From Clostridium sp. 1001271st1 H5 (GTDB lineage Bacteria > Bacillota > Clostridia > Lachnospirales > Lachnospiraceae), in the NCBI RefSeq assembly GCF_005845215.1, contig NZ_SPHO01000027.1:1-64000 (forward strand): 64,000 bases of DNA, in the 5' to 3' direction. Positions 7,713 through 16,616 of the stretch are shown here, piece after piece. Within the stretch, counting starts at the first letter, position 1; each line of letters starts with the position of its first letter. Position numbers and translations under genes: made by a program. Under the pieces are notes generated by a model that searched no databases, was not told where the DNA came from, and saw nothing but the letters and a program-made list of their open reading frames with translations.

Positions 7713-9278
7713 ATGAACAGTATGGTATTGGCAGTTCCTGCCCTTCTTCCCATAGGAGGGGGAATACTGCTTCTGATAGTCAGACATTTTCCCATGAAGG
7801 CTGAAAGCAGTAAGGATGGCGCCTACCGCAGGCTGGAGTTCCTGACAGGAGGCATTACCCTGGCAAACAGTTTGATGGTAGGGTGGCTTATTGCTGCAAA
7901 GTCAGGCACAGGGGAACAGGCAGTGCTGTTCCGTCTTTACGGGGATTTGAAGGTCATGTTCTGCCTGGACGGCCTGGGGAGTGTCTTTGCAGGGCTGATT
8001 GCCCTTCTGTGGCCTCTTGCGGTGCTGTATTCTTTTGAGTATATGAGGCATGAGGAGCGCAGGACCTCTTTTTTTGCATACTATCTCATGACATACGGCG
8101 TGACCGTGGGAATCGCTTTTTCCGGTAATCTGATGACGCTGTACCTGTTTTATGAGCTGCTGACCCTTGTAACCTTTCCGCTGGTGCTTCATCCCATGAC
8201 CAGGGAGGCTGCCAGGGCCAGCAGGAAATATCTGTACTATGCCATTGGAGGAGCTGCCTTTGCATTTATTGGAATCATTTTCGTGCTGAGCTATTCTGCA
8301 TCCGGTAATACGCAGTTCATGCCCGGGGGCGTGCTGGACCTGACAGCGGTCCGGGAGAGAAGAGGTACGCTGCTTTTGGTGTATGTGCTGGCTTTTTTCG
8401 GGTTTGGTGTGAAGGCAGCCCTGTTTCCCTGCCATGGATGGCTTCCCGAGGCAACCGTCGCCCCCACGCCGGTGACGGCGCTGCTTCATGCGGTGGCAGT
8501 GGTGAAGTCCGGTGCATTTGCTGTTATACGGCTTACTTATTTTAGCTTTGGAACGCAATTTCTAAGGGGTACCTGGGCCCATATGGCGGTCATGGCCGCA
8601 GTGATGGTGACCATTGTGTTCGGCTCTACCATGGCTGTAAAGGAAATACACTGGAAGCGGCGGCTGGCCTATTCCACAATCAGCAATCTGTCCTACATCC
8701 TTCTGGGAACCGTAATGATGAGCCCGCTGGGACTGGCCGCGGCCCTGAGCCACATGGTGTTCCATGCTTTCATGAAGATATGCTCCTTTTTCTGCGCCGG
8801 CTGTGTGATGCATCAGTCCGGCAGGACCTATGTATATGAGCTGGACGGGCTGGGACGGTACATGCCTGTGACATTCGGATGTCTGACTGTGGCCAGCTTT
8901 TCACTGGCTGGAATACCTCCGTTTGCGGGATTCGTCAGCAAATGGAACATAGCCCAGGCAGCCTTTGGCTGCGGGGCGGACCTGGCAGCTGCCGGCAGCA
9001 GCGGGAAATGGCTTGCTTATGCAGGGGCGGGTGTGCTTCTGTATTCTGCGTTCATGACAGCGGTGTATATGTTTACGGTGTTGGTCAGGGCCTATTTTCC
9101 TAAGGCGGACGGGCCGGAACAGACCCCAAAGTTTGAAAGCGCATTACAGGAAATACGGGACCCTGGCTGGATGATGCTGGCGCCTCTGGTCATATTTGCT
9201 GCGGCAATCATCGGGCTGGGCCTGTACTCAGGGCCGGTGATGGAGATATTTACAGAGATAGGGAGGATGGCGGGATGA
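7713..9278 (+). CDS. antiporter-like membrane subunit 3 (MrpD/NuoM type)
   Basis: The 521-residue polytopic protein resembles subunit 2 most closely in layout. It has the TM5 glutamate in FYELLTLVTFPLVLHPMTR, the TM7 lysine in GVKAALFPCHGWLPE and the TM8-region lysine in HAVAVVKSGAF. The soluble loop near residue 480 is short. It is preceded by GGGAGGAAAGG and its stop overlaps the next ATG by four bases. Presumably it arose by duplication of a neighbouring antiporter gene. Confidence 0.9.
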   Translation: MNSMVLAVPALLPIGGGILLLIVRHFPMKAESSKDGAYRRLEFLTGGITLANSLMVGWLIAAKSGTGEQAVLFRLYGDLKVMFCLDGLGSVFAGLIALLWPLAVLYSFEYMRHEERRTSFFAYYLMTYGVTVGIAFSGNLMTLYLFYELLTLVTFPLVLHPMTREAARASRKYLYYAIGGAAFAFIGIIFVLSYSASGNTQFMPGGVLDLTAVRERRGTLLLVYVLAFFGFGVKAALFPCHGWLPEATVAPTPVTALLHAVAVVKSGAFAVIRLTYFSFGTQFLRGTWAHMAVMAAVMVTIVFGSTMAVKEIHWKRRLAYSTISNLSYILLGTVMMSPLGLAAALSHMVFHAFMKICSFFCAGCVMHQSGRTYVYELDGLGRYMPVTFGCLTVASFSLAGIPPFAGFVSKWNIAQAAFGCGADLAAAGSSGKWLAYAGAGVLLYSAFMTAVYMFTVLVRAYFPKADGPEQTPKFESALQEIRDPGWMMLAPLVIFAAAIIGLGLYSGPVMEIFTEIGRMAG

Positions 9279-11350
9279 TTGAGACAATGGACCTGGTGCT
9301 CCCGGGAATCTGCGGCCTGGGAATCCATTTTCGGCTGGATGGGTTCCGTCTGGTCTATGTACTGATTGCGGTTATCATGTGGACCTGCTGCGGGCTGTTT
9401 TCTAAGGAGTATATGGAGCATTACAGGAACCGGAGAACGTACTATGCTTTTTTCTGGATTACATTCCTGGCCACGGCGGGCGTGTTTTTGTCTGCGGATT
9501 TATACTCTGTCTTTATATTCTTTGAAATCATGTCCTTTACCTCCTATGTGTGGGTGGCGTTTGACGGCAGGAGGGAGAGCCTGAGGGCTGCGAACACGTA
9601 TCTGGCGGTTGCGGTAATAGGCGGTCTGGTGATGCTGATGGGATTATTCCTGCTCCATGACCTGTTAGGGACACTGGAAATGGATGCTCTGGAACAGGCT
9701 GTTAAAATAGCCGGGGACACAGGGAATCAATGGAGGCTGTATGGGGCCGGAGGAATGCTTTTGTTTGGGTTTGGAGCAAAGGCAGGATGTTTCCCGCTTC
9801 ATATCTGGCTTCCCAAGGCCCATCCGGTGGCCCCTGCTCCGGCCAGTGCCCTGCTCTCCGGTATACTGACAAAGGCAGGGGTATTTGGCGTCATTGCTGT
9901 CTCCTGCGGTATCTTTGGTTCGGACGGGGCCTGGGGGCTTCTGGTTACTGCTCTGGGGCTGGCGACCATGTTCCTGGGAGCGTTGCTGGCGCTTTTTTCC
10001 GTTAACCTGAAACGGACGCTGGCCTGTTCCTCTGTGTCCCAGATTGGTTTTATCTTTACCGGGATTGGGATGTCCTGCCTGCTGAGGGCAGCTGGGCGGG
10101 ATGATTTCCTGGCTGTCAGGGGCGCATTCCTGCACATGGTAAACCATTCCCTTTTAAAGCTGGTACTGTTTTTGAGCGCAGGCGCTGTATTCATGAACCT
10201 GCATCAGCTGAATCTCAATGATATCAGGGGATTCGGAAGGAAAAAGCCCTGTCTGTGCTTCTGTTTTCTGATGGGAGCCCTGGGAATCAGCGGAATCCCT
10301 TTTGGAAATGGATATGTGAGCAAGACCCTGCTGCATGAGGGAATCCTGGAATATATAGAGGCTGTAAGGGAAGGGGCAGCGGTCCCGATGACATCAGCAG
10401 GCCCATGGGAATGGCCCGCGGTACGGTATATACTGACTGAACCGGGAATATGGAAGGCAGCTGAGTGGCTGTTCCTTATCACGGGAGGCATGACCCTGGC
10501 CTATATGGCCAAGCTGTTTGTGGCGCTGTTCGTGGAGCGGCATCCCACCAGGCAGAAAGAATTTGATGATATGAAGGGAAGCTATATGGGCCGCATAAGC
10601 CGGCTGGCGCTGGTGGTTCCGTCTGCTGCCCTGCCGGTCTTGGGGCTGGTCCCCCATATTTTTATGGATTACCTGGCGGACCTGGGACAGGGATTTTTCC
10701 ATGCAGACATACCGGTGCATCTGGTGTCCTATTTTTCCAGGGGGAATCTGAAGGGAGCAATGATATCCATTGGCATCGGTCTGGCGCTGTACGGTGCGGG
10801 GGTCAGGGGATTTCTTATGAAGCGTGAAAATGGAGTGAACGCAACCAGGGATTATGTGGACCGCTGGCCGGCATGGCTGGATTTGGAAGAGCTGGTGTAC
10901 CGCCCTGTGATTCAGACTTTGCTTCCTGCTGTGTGCGGCGCTGTATGCAGGGCCGCGGACCGATATCTGCTGTCCACAATGGTTGCGGTGCTGCTGGCCG
11001 TGTCTGCGGTGGTCTGCCGGGCAATGGACTGTCTGGGGGACAGCCTTATCCGGCTGGCCAGAAAAACCACTCACAGGCAGAGGGATGGAAGCAGGAGAGA
11101 GCAGGGCGGGGACAGGATTGCCGTTGTGCTGGGAAGGACCATAGACAGGCTGGGGTCCCTGGAACGGCTGGCTCCCGGAAGGAGCCAGCGGCGCAGGGAA
11201 TCTGTGATACCAGGGCTGATGAAGGCCGAGGAAGAAGTTAAACGCACCGGACGGCTGGTGGAGGAGAGCTTTTCCTTTGGACTGATGCTTTTCTGTATTG
11301 GGCTGTGCCTGACACTGGGGTATTTACTGGTTGTGTTTTTTAGGGGATGA
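9275..11350 (+). CDS. antiporter-like membrane subunit 4, long form (MrpA/NuoL type)
   Basis: The 691-residue protein is the longest of the four. The antiporter core spans ~1-470, with the TM5 glutamate in FFEIMSFTSYVWVAF, the TM7 lysine in GAKAGCFPLHIWLPKAHP and a later lysine in LSGILTKAGV. The C-terminal extension (~490-691) has more helices and a basic stretch rich in Arg, like the extended ends of NuoL/MrpA or HyfB-type proteins. It lacks the DUF4040/MbhE part of Bacillus MrpA, which is encoded by separate genes upstream. Its 3' end overlaps the convergent aldose-epimerase gene by 27 bp. Confidence 0.88.
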   Translation: MIETMDLVLPGICGLGIHFRLDGFRLVYVLIAVIMWTCCGLFSKEYMEHYRNRRTYYAFFWITFLATAGVFLSADLYSVFIFFEIMSFTSYVWVAFDGRRESLRAANTYLAVAVIGGLVMLMGLFLLHDLLGTLEMDALEQAVKIAGDTGNQWRLYGAGGMLLFGFGAKAGCFPLHIWLPKAHPVAPAPASALLSGILTKAGVFGVIAVSCGIFGSDGAWGLLVTALGLATMFLGALLALFSVNLKRTLACSSVSQIGFIFTGIGMSCLLRAAGRDDFLAVRGAFLHMVNHSLLKLVLFLSAGAVFMNLHQLNLNDIRGFGRKKPCLCFCFLMGALGISGIPFGNGYVSKTLLHEGILEYIEAVREGAAVPMTSAGPWEWPAVRYILTEPGIWKAAEWLFLITGGMTLAYMAKLFVALFVERHPTRQKEFDDMKGSYMGRISRLALVVPSAALPVLGLVPHIFMDYLADLGQGFFHADIPVHLVSYFSRGNLKGAMISIGIGLALYGAGVRGFLMKRENGVNATRDYVDRWPAWLDLEELVYRPVIQTLLPAVCGAVCRAADRYLLSTMVAVLLAVSAVVCRAMDCLGDSLIRLARKTTHRQRDGSRREQGGDRIAVVLGRTIDRLGSLERLAPGRSQRRRESVIPGLMKAEEEVKRTGRLVEESFSFGLMLFCIGLCLTLGYLLVVFFRG

Positions 11351-12232
11351 ACACCCCAGTATCCGTATGGTCATAACATAACTGCGGCTGTCTCCCGGGC
11401 AGAGGTGCTGTATGTGGTGTCTGTGGGAGAGCTGGTCGTCCTCATTCTCATAGATGCCGGAGCCGTTCCAGGGTTCCACGCAGAGATAGGGGGCCGGTTT
11501 CGGATACAGGGTCCAGAAGGCAACGGTTTCAAAGCCTGGGAATCCCACCTCCACGCCGCGGCCGGTGGCGGGATTGAGGATGGATACCTTCCGTGAATTT
11601 AGTTTGTCAAAGAACAGGGCATCATGTTTAAACATTTCCCGGTTTAAGGGGAGGCTGCTGCCCTTCAGCGGAATGCCTGGTTTGGAAGGCGCAAAGTGCA
11701 GCTGCTCCAAATCATAGGGAATACTGACCGTATCTTCTTCTTGTTCAAATTCCAGCCAGTAATCCTCAAATGCAAATCCTTCCTCCATGGGGCAGTTAAA
11801 TCCCGGATGAGCCCCAATAGCATACCACATGGCGCGCCGGTCTTTATTTTTTACCTGATATTCCATGGAAAGCATGCCGTCCTTCAGTTCATATGTCAGG
11901 GAAAGACAGAAGGCGTAGGGGTATACACGGTGTGTGTCAGGAGTGTCCTCCATGGTGAAAACTGCTTTTGCCGGAGAGACTTGTGACACATCAAAGTCAT
12001 GTTCACGGCAGAAGCCGTGTTTCTCAATGGCGTATATGCGGTCTTCCAGGATAGTCCTGTCGTTCCGGCAGTTGCCTACCACGGGAAACAGGAGGGGGGA
12101 GCATTTGCCCCAGTATTCCGGGTGGCGCTGCCAGATATATTCATGGCCGGAAACATCCTTCAGGGAAATGAGCTGGGCTCCTGTGGAGTCTATGACAGCC
12201 GCTGTCTTGGAATCCTTGATTGTAATCAGCAT
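11324..12232 (-). CDS. aldose 1-epimerase family protein (LacX-like)
   Basis: The 302-residue beta-sandwich protein is of the galactose mutarotase-like superfamily. The conserved histidine is in AIGAHPGFNCP, the candidate catalytic glutamate in CVEPWNG, and an N-terminal LISLKDVSGHEYIW precedes KCSPLLFPVVG. This is the LacX-type branch, which interconverts anomers of aldoses. AAGAGGA precedes the ATG. It lies 86 bp downstream of the lacI-type gene on the same strand, so the two are probably cotranscribed. That placement suggests that the inducer or substrate of the divergent operon is a sugar. Confidence 0.85.
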   Translation of the reverse strand: MLITIKDSKTAAVIDSTGAQLISLKDVSGHEYIWQRHPEYWGKCSPLLFPVVGNCRNDRTILEDRIYAIEKHGFCREHDFDVSQVSPAKAVFTMEDTPDTHRVYPYAFCLSLTYELKDGMLSMEYQVKNKDRRAMWYAIGAHPGFNCPMEEGFAFEDYWLEFEQEEDTVSIPYDLEQLHFAPSKPGIPLKGSSLPLNREMFKHDALFFDKLNSRKVSILNPATGRGVEVGFPGFETVAFWTLYPKPAPYLCVEPWNGSGIYENEDDQLSHRHHIQHLCPGDSRSYVMTIRILGCSSPKKHNQ

Positions 12233-12318
12233 GGTGTATTCCTCTTTTCTTTTTGTTATTTATGGCAGAACTGTTTTGCACCGGAGTATGTTTGAAAAAC
12301 CTAGAGCCCGTGTTCGTG

Positions 12319-13356
12319 TCAGGCGTCTTCCTGCTTTGGGCTGTAGGGGGCGCAGCTTTCCCTGTTAGCCAGATAGAAGGGAAGGTTCATTTTGATGGGC
12401 AGCTTATGGCCTTCCTCAATCCGGTCAATGAGGATTTTTGCTGTCATCTGTCCCATTTCTTCCACCGGTATATGGATGGTGGTAAGCATGGGCGAGAGAT
12501 ACTGGGCCGTGTCTATGTCGTCGATGCTGATGACGGACAGGTCGTCAGGAATCACCAGCCCGGCTTCCTTGATGGCTCTCATGGCTCCGATGGCCGTATT
12601 GTCATTGCAGCAGAATACGGCAGTTATATCTGTCCTGCGGGACAGAAGTTCCTTGGCCCCCTTGTATCCTCCCTCGGAGGAAAGGGGAACATTGACGATG
12701 TGGGATTTTGCCGGGCGCAGATTGTGGGCGCTCAGGGCCGCGCAGTAGCCGGTGTACCTGTCCTCAAACTGTGTTTCTCCGATAAAGGCAATTCTTGTAT
12801 GGCCCAGGCCGATGAGGGTATTCATGGCAGCAAGGCTGGCCTGGTATCCGTCGCAGATTATCTGGTCGTATTTGGCCTCCAGCAGATTGAGCCCGGTGTA
12901 GGCCACGCAGTTAAAGTATTTCTTTAAAAAGCTCAGGGTCTGTTTGTCGCACCGCCCCAGGACCACCACGCCGTCCACATGATTATCTGTGATGAGCCGG
13001 AATGTATTGGGATGGTGTATGTCGATGGCAGTGAAGGAGTATTTTAACACGTAGTTGTGCTTGAACGCTTCCTTCTCAATGCTGCGGGCCAGCGTGGAGA
13101 AAAACAGGTCTGAGTTGGAGTCCTCAGCTCTTGCATACAGGCAGGCAATGGACCGGGTGGGAGAGTCGGCCGCTTTTGCAGCCCCTGTTTTCAGACTGCG
13201 GGCCGTGGCATTTGGGGTATAGCCGGTGCGCCGGACTATTTCCCAGATGCGGTCCTGGACTTCCTTGCTGGCAACATTGGTGCTGTTTTTGTTTATGACC
13301 CGGGAGACGGTGGAGATGGATACCCCTGCTTCCCGGGCGATTTCTTTTAATGTCAT
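12319..13356 (-). CDS. LacI-family transcriptional regulator
   Basis: The 345-residue protein begins with a LacI helix-turn-helix (TLKEIAREAGVSISTVSRVIN, split here only for description: residues 2-23) and the hinge GYTPNATARSLKTG. A periplasmic-binding-protein-like effector domain follows (~65-340) with the typical DNTAIGAMRAIKEAG and PDDLSVISIDD elements. The start at 13356 is preferred over an ATG 33 bp upstream because AGGAGGG sits five bases before it. It is divergent from the sugar-type operon and likely binds the CAAACGTTTG sites at 13453 and 13545, and perhaps the one at 29117. Confidence 0.93.
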   Translation of the reverse strand: MTLKEIAREAGVSISTVSRVINKNSTNVASKEVQDRIWEIVRRTGYTPNATARSLKTGAAKAADSPTRSIACLYARAEDSNSDLFFSTLARSIEKEAFKHNYVLKYSFTAIDIHHPNTFRLITDNHVDGVVVLGRCDKQTLSFLKKYFNCVAYTGLNLLEAKYDQIICDGYQASLAAMNTLIGLGHTRIAFIGETQFEDRYTGYCAALSAHNLRPAKSHIVNVPLSSEGGYKGAKELLSRRTDITAVFCCNDNTAIGAMRAIKEAGLVIPDDLSVISIDDIDTAQYLSPMLTTIHIPVEEMGQMTAKILIDRIEEGHKLPIKMNLPFYLANRESCAPYSPKQEDA

Positions 13357-13452
13357 GGCAACCCTCCTTTTCTGGGGTTTTTCAAGCAAATTTCTGAATC
13401 TGTTTACTTTAAGTATACAAAAAAAGGCCTGGGATTACTATAAAATAATACA

Positions 13453-13462
13453 CAAACGTTTG
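13453..13462. promoter_or_regulatory. LacI-type operator, site 1
   Basis: Perfect palindrome CAAACGTTTG with the central CG typical of LacI-family sites, about 97 bp upstream of the lacI-type gene. It probably serves autoregulation, or looping with site 2 (92 bp away). It matches the CcpA cre consensus only in part. Confidence 0.65.
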
Positions 13463-13544
13463 CGTAAAAAACTGTGGACGAAAGTGGAGGAAAACCGTGG
13501 ATAAAGGCTGGTATATCAACGGTTTTTTGAGATTCTCCGGTACG

Positions 13545-13554
13545 CAAACGTTTG
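13545..13554. promoter_or_regulatory. LacI-type operator, site 2
   Basis: Perfect palindrome CAAACGTTTG. It ends 12 bp before the -35 of the catabolic operon promoter, the same spacing as at 29117 upstream of the nickel/lar operon. Confidence 0.7.
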
Positions 13555-13566
13555 GTTTGAATTGCC

Positions 13567-13595
13567 TTGCCTTGGCATAGTCATATTGCTATAAT
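13567..13595 (+). promoter_or_regulatory. promoter of the sugar-type catabolic operon
   Basis: TTGCCT (13567-13572), 17 bp, TATAAT (13590-13595). The operator sits upstream of the -35. The leader to the first gene is about 195 nt. I see no clear riboswitch or terminator in it. The whole 13357-13797 gap holds this promoter, the two operators and otherwise AT-rich sequence. Confidence 0.65.
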
Positions 13596-13797
13596 GACTT
13601 TGCAAGTTGGGTGATAAATAGTCAAAAATAGACGTAACACGGTTGCTCCGTATTATTTTAGCGGTATAAATGTTAATCATTTAACAAAAACAAGGAAAAA
13701 AATATGCAACTTTCATAAGAGGGTAAAGGCGGCTGTTTATTACGCAAAGCATGTAGCAAAAATAAGAGAACCATTTGGGGACAGGAGGTCAAACGTT

Positions 13798-14961
13798 ATG
13801 AGAAAATCATTAGTAAAGACATTGGCAGTGACAATGGCAGCAGTTATGTGTGCCGGGATGGCAGCAGGCTGCGGAGCAGGTTCCGAAACCAAGAAGGCGG
13901 ATACACAGACACAGGCGTCGGGAGCAGGAGACAGTAAGGCAGCGGACAAGAGCTATGAGCTGACCGTGTCGGGTATAGGAGGCAGCCTTAATTATCTGCC
14001 CATCTATATTGCGGAGCAGGAAGGCTGGTTTAAGGAAAAGGGACTGGATATTGAGGAAGTGCTGTTTACCAACGGGCCGGTACAGATGGAATCCCTTTCA
14101 TCCGACGGCTGGGATATTGGCTGCACCGGAGTGGGCGGCGTGTTTGCAGGTGTTCTGGGATACGATGCGCTGGTTCTTGGCTCCAGCAATACGGACGACG
14201 GAACACAGTATGTATTTGCCAGAAATGATTCGGATATTGTAAAGGCGGGCAAGGGACACAGCAGCCTGAGCGATGAGATTTACGGGGATGCGGACAGCTG
14301 GAAGGGAAAATCCATCCTGTGCAATACCGGCAGTGTTACACAGTATGTGCTGATTAAGGTACTGGAAGGCTTCGGGCTTACGGTTGACGACGTAAACTTT
14401 ATCGCCATGGACCCGGCCACAGCTTACAGCGCATTTCTGGCAGGCGAGGGAGACGTGTGTGTGCTGACCGGGTCGGGCGGTACCTTTAAGATGCTGGCTG
14501 AGTCTGATAAGTATACGCCTGTCGCCAGCGGCCCCATGGCTGATTCCGGACTGATGTGCAGCTTTGTGGCTAATAAGAACAGTTATGCTGACCCGGATAA
14601 GTACGAGGCTATGAAGGTGTTCATGGAAGTATACTTTAATACCCTGGACTGGATGAAGGAAAACAAGGAAAAGGCCATTGACTACTGCGTGGACATGAAC
14701 GATGAAAACGGAAGCTCCATGGACAGGGAAACCACTGCCAAGTATCTGGAGGCTGATACATATTACACCCTGCAGGAGGCATGCGATATGCTGAATAACA
14801 AGGCAGAGGGTTCCGACAATACAGTTATGGACCAGAGACTTCTGGACGTGCTTGATTTCTTTATCAGCGTGGGCAATTACAAGGAAGGCGACCAGGAGAG
14901 ATTCGTGGGACATACGGATGGAAAGCTGTTAAATGAGGTACTGACTGAAACCGCAAATTAA
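13798..14961 (+). CDS. NitT/TauT-family ABC transporter substrate-binding lipoprotein
   Basis: The 387-residue protein has a lipoprotein signal peptide (lipobox AAGC, Cys25) and an NMT1/SsuA-like fold: LNYLPIYIAEQEGWFKEKGLDIE, followed by DIGCTGVGG. The family delivers small anionic compounds such as taurine, alkanesulfonates or nitrate to NitT/TauT-type importers, but in clostridia it is also found beside sugar-catabolic genes. Here it opens an operon with two permeases, two ATPases and sugar-type enzymes, so the ligand may be a sugar acid or another polar sugar derivative (inference). AGGAGG precedes the ATG by nine bases. Confidence 0.9.
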   Translation: MRKSLVKTLAVTMAAVMCAGMAAGCGAGSETKKADTQTQASGAGDSKAADKSYELTVSGIGGSLNYLPIYIAEQEGWFKEKGLDIEEVLFTNGPVQMESLSSDGWDIGCTGVGGVFAGVLGYDALVLGSSNTDDGTQYVFARNDSDIVKAGKGHSSLSDEIYGDADSWKGKSILCNTGSVTQYVLIKVLEGFGLTVDDVNFIAMDPATAYSAFLAGEGDVCVLTGSGGTFKMLAESDKYTPVASGPMADSGLMCSFVANKNSYADPDKYEAMKVFMEVYFNTLDWMKENKEKAIDYCVDMNDENGSSMDRETTAKYLEADTYYTLQEACDMLNNKAEGSDNTVMDQRLLDVLDFFISVGNYKEGDQERFVGHTDGKLLNEVLTETAN

Positions 14962-14981
14962 AAAGGAGCTGAGATACCGAT

Positions 14982-15815
14982 ATGGCAACTGGAAATGAGA
15001 AATTAGAGGCTGGCCTTTTGGAGTGGAAAAAGCAGAAATCAAAGGAAGGCCTGAATTACGCCCTGTTAAGCGCGGCAGGAATCATCACTCTGCTGGCCGT
15101 GTGGCAGCTGGTAGTAAGCGTGGGTCTTGTGAATGAGAGGATGCTTCCGGCACCCACCCAGATTTTTGAGACCCTGATGTATAAGTTTGCGAATAAGGCC
15201 CCGGACGGCAACGTCCTGTGGGTGAATATACTGGCCAGCCTCCAGGTTGCCTTATCCGGTTTCCTGGCAGCCATCATAATCGGCGTTCCGCTGGGACTGG
15301 TCATGGGCTGGTGGACCTATGCGGACCGTTTTATCCGCCCCATCTTTGAGCTGGTGAGGCCGGTTCCCCCCATTGCCTGGATACCCTTGGTAGTGGTGTG
15401 GATGGGAATCGGCCTGAAGGCAAAGGCGCTCATCATCTTTTTTACCGCCTTTGTGCCCTGTGTCATCAATTCCTACACAGGCATAAAGCTGACCAACAAG
15501 ACTCTGATTAATGTATCCAGGACCTTTGGGGCCTCCAACGCGGAGATATTCTGGAAAGTGGGTGTACCTTCCTCCCTTCCCATGGTATTTGCCGGAATCC
15601 GCGTGGCATTGGGAAATTCCTGGTCCACCCTGGTGGCGGCAGAGATGCTGGCAGCCAGCGCCGGACTGGGATACATGATTCAGATTGGCCGTACAGTGGC
15701 CCGCCCGGATATTGTAATCGTGGGTATGGTGGTGATTGGCGCCATCGGAGCCATTCTTTCAGGATTTTTGTCCAGGGCAGAAAAATATTTCCTGCGCTGG
15801 AAGGTAAACAGGTAG
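14982..15815 (+). CDS. NitT/TauT-family ABC transporter permease 1
   Basis: The 277-residue inner-membrane permease has about six helices and the coupling loop signature AFVPCVINSYTGIKLTNKTLINVSRTFGASN, of which the EAA-like core is ASNAEIFWKVGVPSSLP. It is like SsuC/TauC. It is followed 15 bp later by a second, non-identical permease, so the channel is probably a heterodimer rather than the usual homodimer. Confidence 0.9.
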   Translation: MATGNEKLEAGLLEWKKQKSKEGLNYALLSAAGIITLLAVWQLVVSVGLVNERMLPAPTQIFETLMYKFANKAPDGNVLWVNILASLQVALSGFLAAIIIGVPLGLVMGWWTYADRFIRPIFELVRPVPPIAWIPLVVVWMGIGLKAKALIIFFTAFVPCVINSYTGIKLTNKTLINVSRTFGASNAEIFWKVGVPSSLPMVFAGIRVALGNSWSTLVAAEMLAASAGLGYMIQIGRTVARPDIVIVGMVVIGAIGAILSGFLSRAEKYFLRWKVNR

Positions 15816-15830
15816 GAGGGAGTAAGGAAT

Positions 15831-16616
15831 ATGGATGTAGCAAGCAAACAGCAGAAAACATTGAGAAACGTCCTGTACTACGGCCTGCCTGTATTGGCAA
15901 TCCTGATGATTGCCGTGGGATGGGTCCTGTTCTCGGACAGCCACCCGGAGCTGATGCCTGCCCCGGCTGATGTGTGGGCGCGTTTTGTGAAGACTTTTAC
16001 CAAACCCATCGCAAAGACTTCCCTGGCAGGCCATGCATGGGCCAGCTTAAGGCGTGTGCTGATGGCGCTTCTTATTGCATGGGCTTTTGGTATTTCCTTT
16101 GGCATTCTCATTGGATGGAACAGGAAATGCAAGGCGTTTTTCGGCAGTATATTTGAGGTTATCCGTCCCATACCGCCCATTGCCTGGATTCCCATTGTAA
16201 TCATGTGGTTCGGCATCGGTGAATTCCCAAAGGTGCTGCTGGTATTTATCGGAACCTTTGTGCCTCTGGTCATCAACACTTCCACGGGAATTGAGATGGT
16301 GGATAAAATCAATTTGGATGTAGGCCATGTATTTGGCGGAAACAACAGGCAGATACTGACGGATATCGTTATCCCCACTGCCCTGCCCTCCATCTTTGCG
16401 GGAATCCGCACCTCGGTCAGCTCAGGCTGGACAACGGTACTGGCGGCCGAGATGTTAGGCGCCCAGAAAGGACTGGGAGCACTGGTGACCAGAGGCTGGC
16501 AGGGAAGCGATATGGCCCTGGTACTTGTCTCTGTCATAACCATTGCAATCATTGGCGCCCTTTTGTCACTGGGGCTTCAAAAACTTGAGAAGGTGGTGTG
16601 CCCGTGGAACAACTAA
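15831..16616 (+). CDS. NitT/TauT-family ABC transporter permease 2
   Basis: The 261-residue permease is paralogous to the preceding one. It shares the RPIPPIAWIPIVIMWFGIG segment and the coupling loop GGNNRQILTDIVIPTALPS. It differs enough over its length to be a distinct subunit. The preceding spacer carries GGAGGGAG. The next gene starts before this one ends. Confidence 0.9.
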   Translation: MDVASKQQKTLRNVLYYGLPVLAILMIAVGWVLFSDSHPELMPAPADVWARFVKTFTKPIAKTSLAGHAWASLRRVLMALLIAWAFGISFGILIGWNRKCKAFFGSIFEVIRPIPPIAWIPIVIMWFGIGEFPKVLLVFIGTFVPLVINTSTGIEMVDKINLDVGHVFGGNNRQILTDIVIPTALPSIFAGIRTSVSSGWTTVLAAEMLGAQKGLGALVTRGWQGSDMALVLVSVITIAIIGALLSLGLQKLEKVVCPWNN

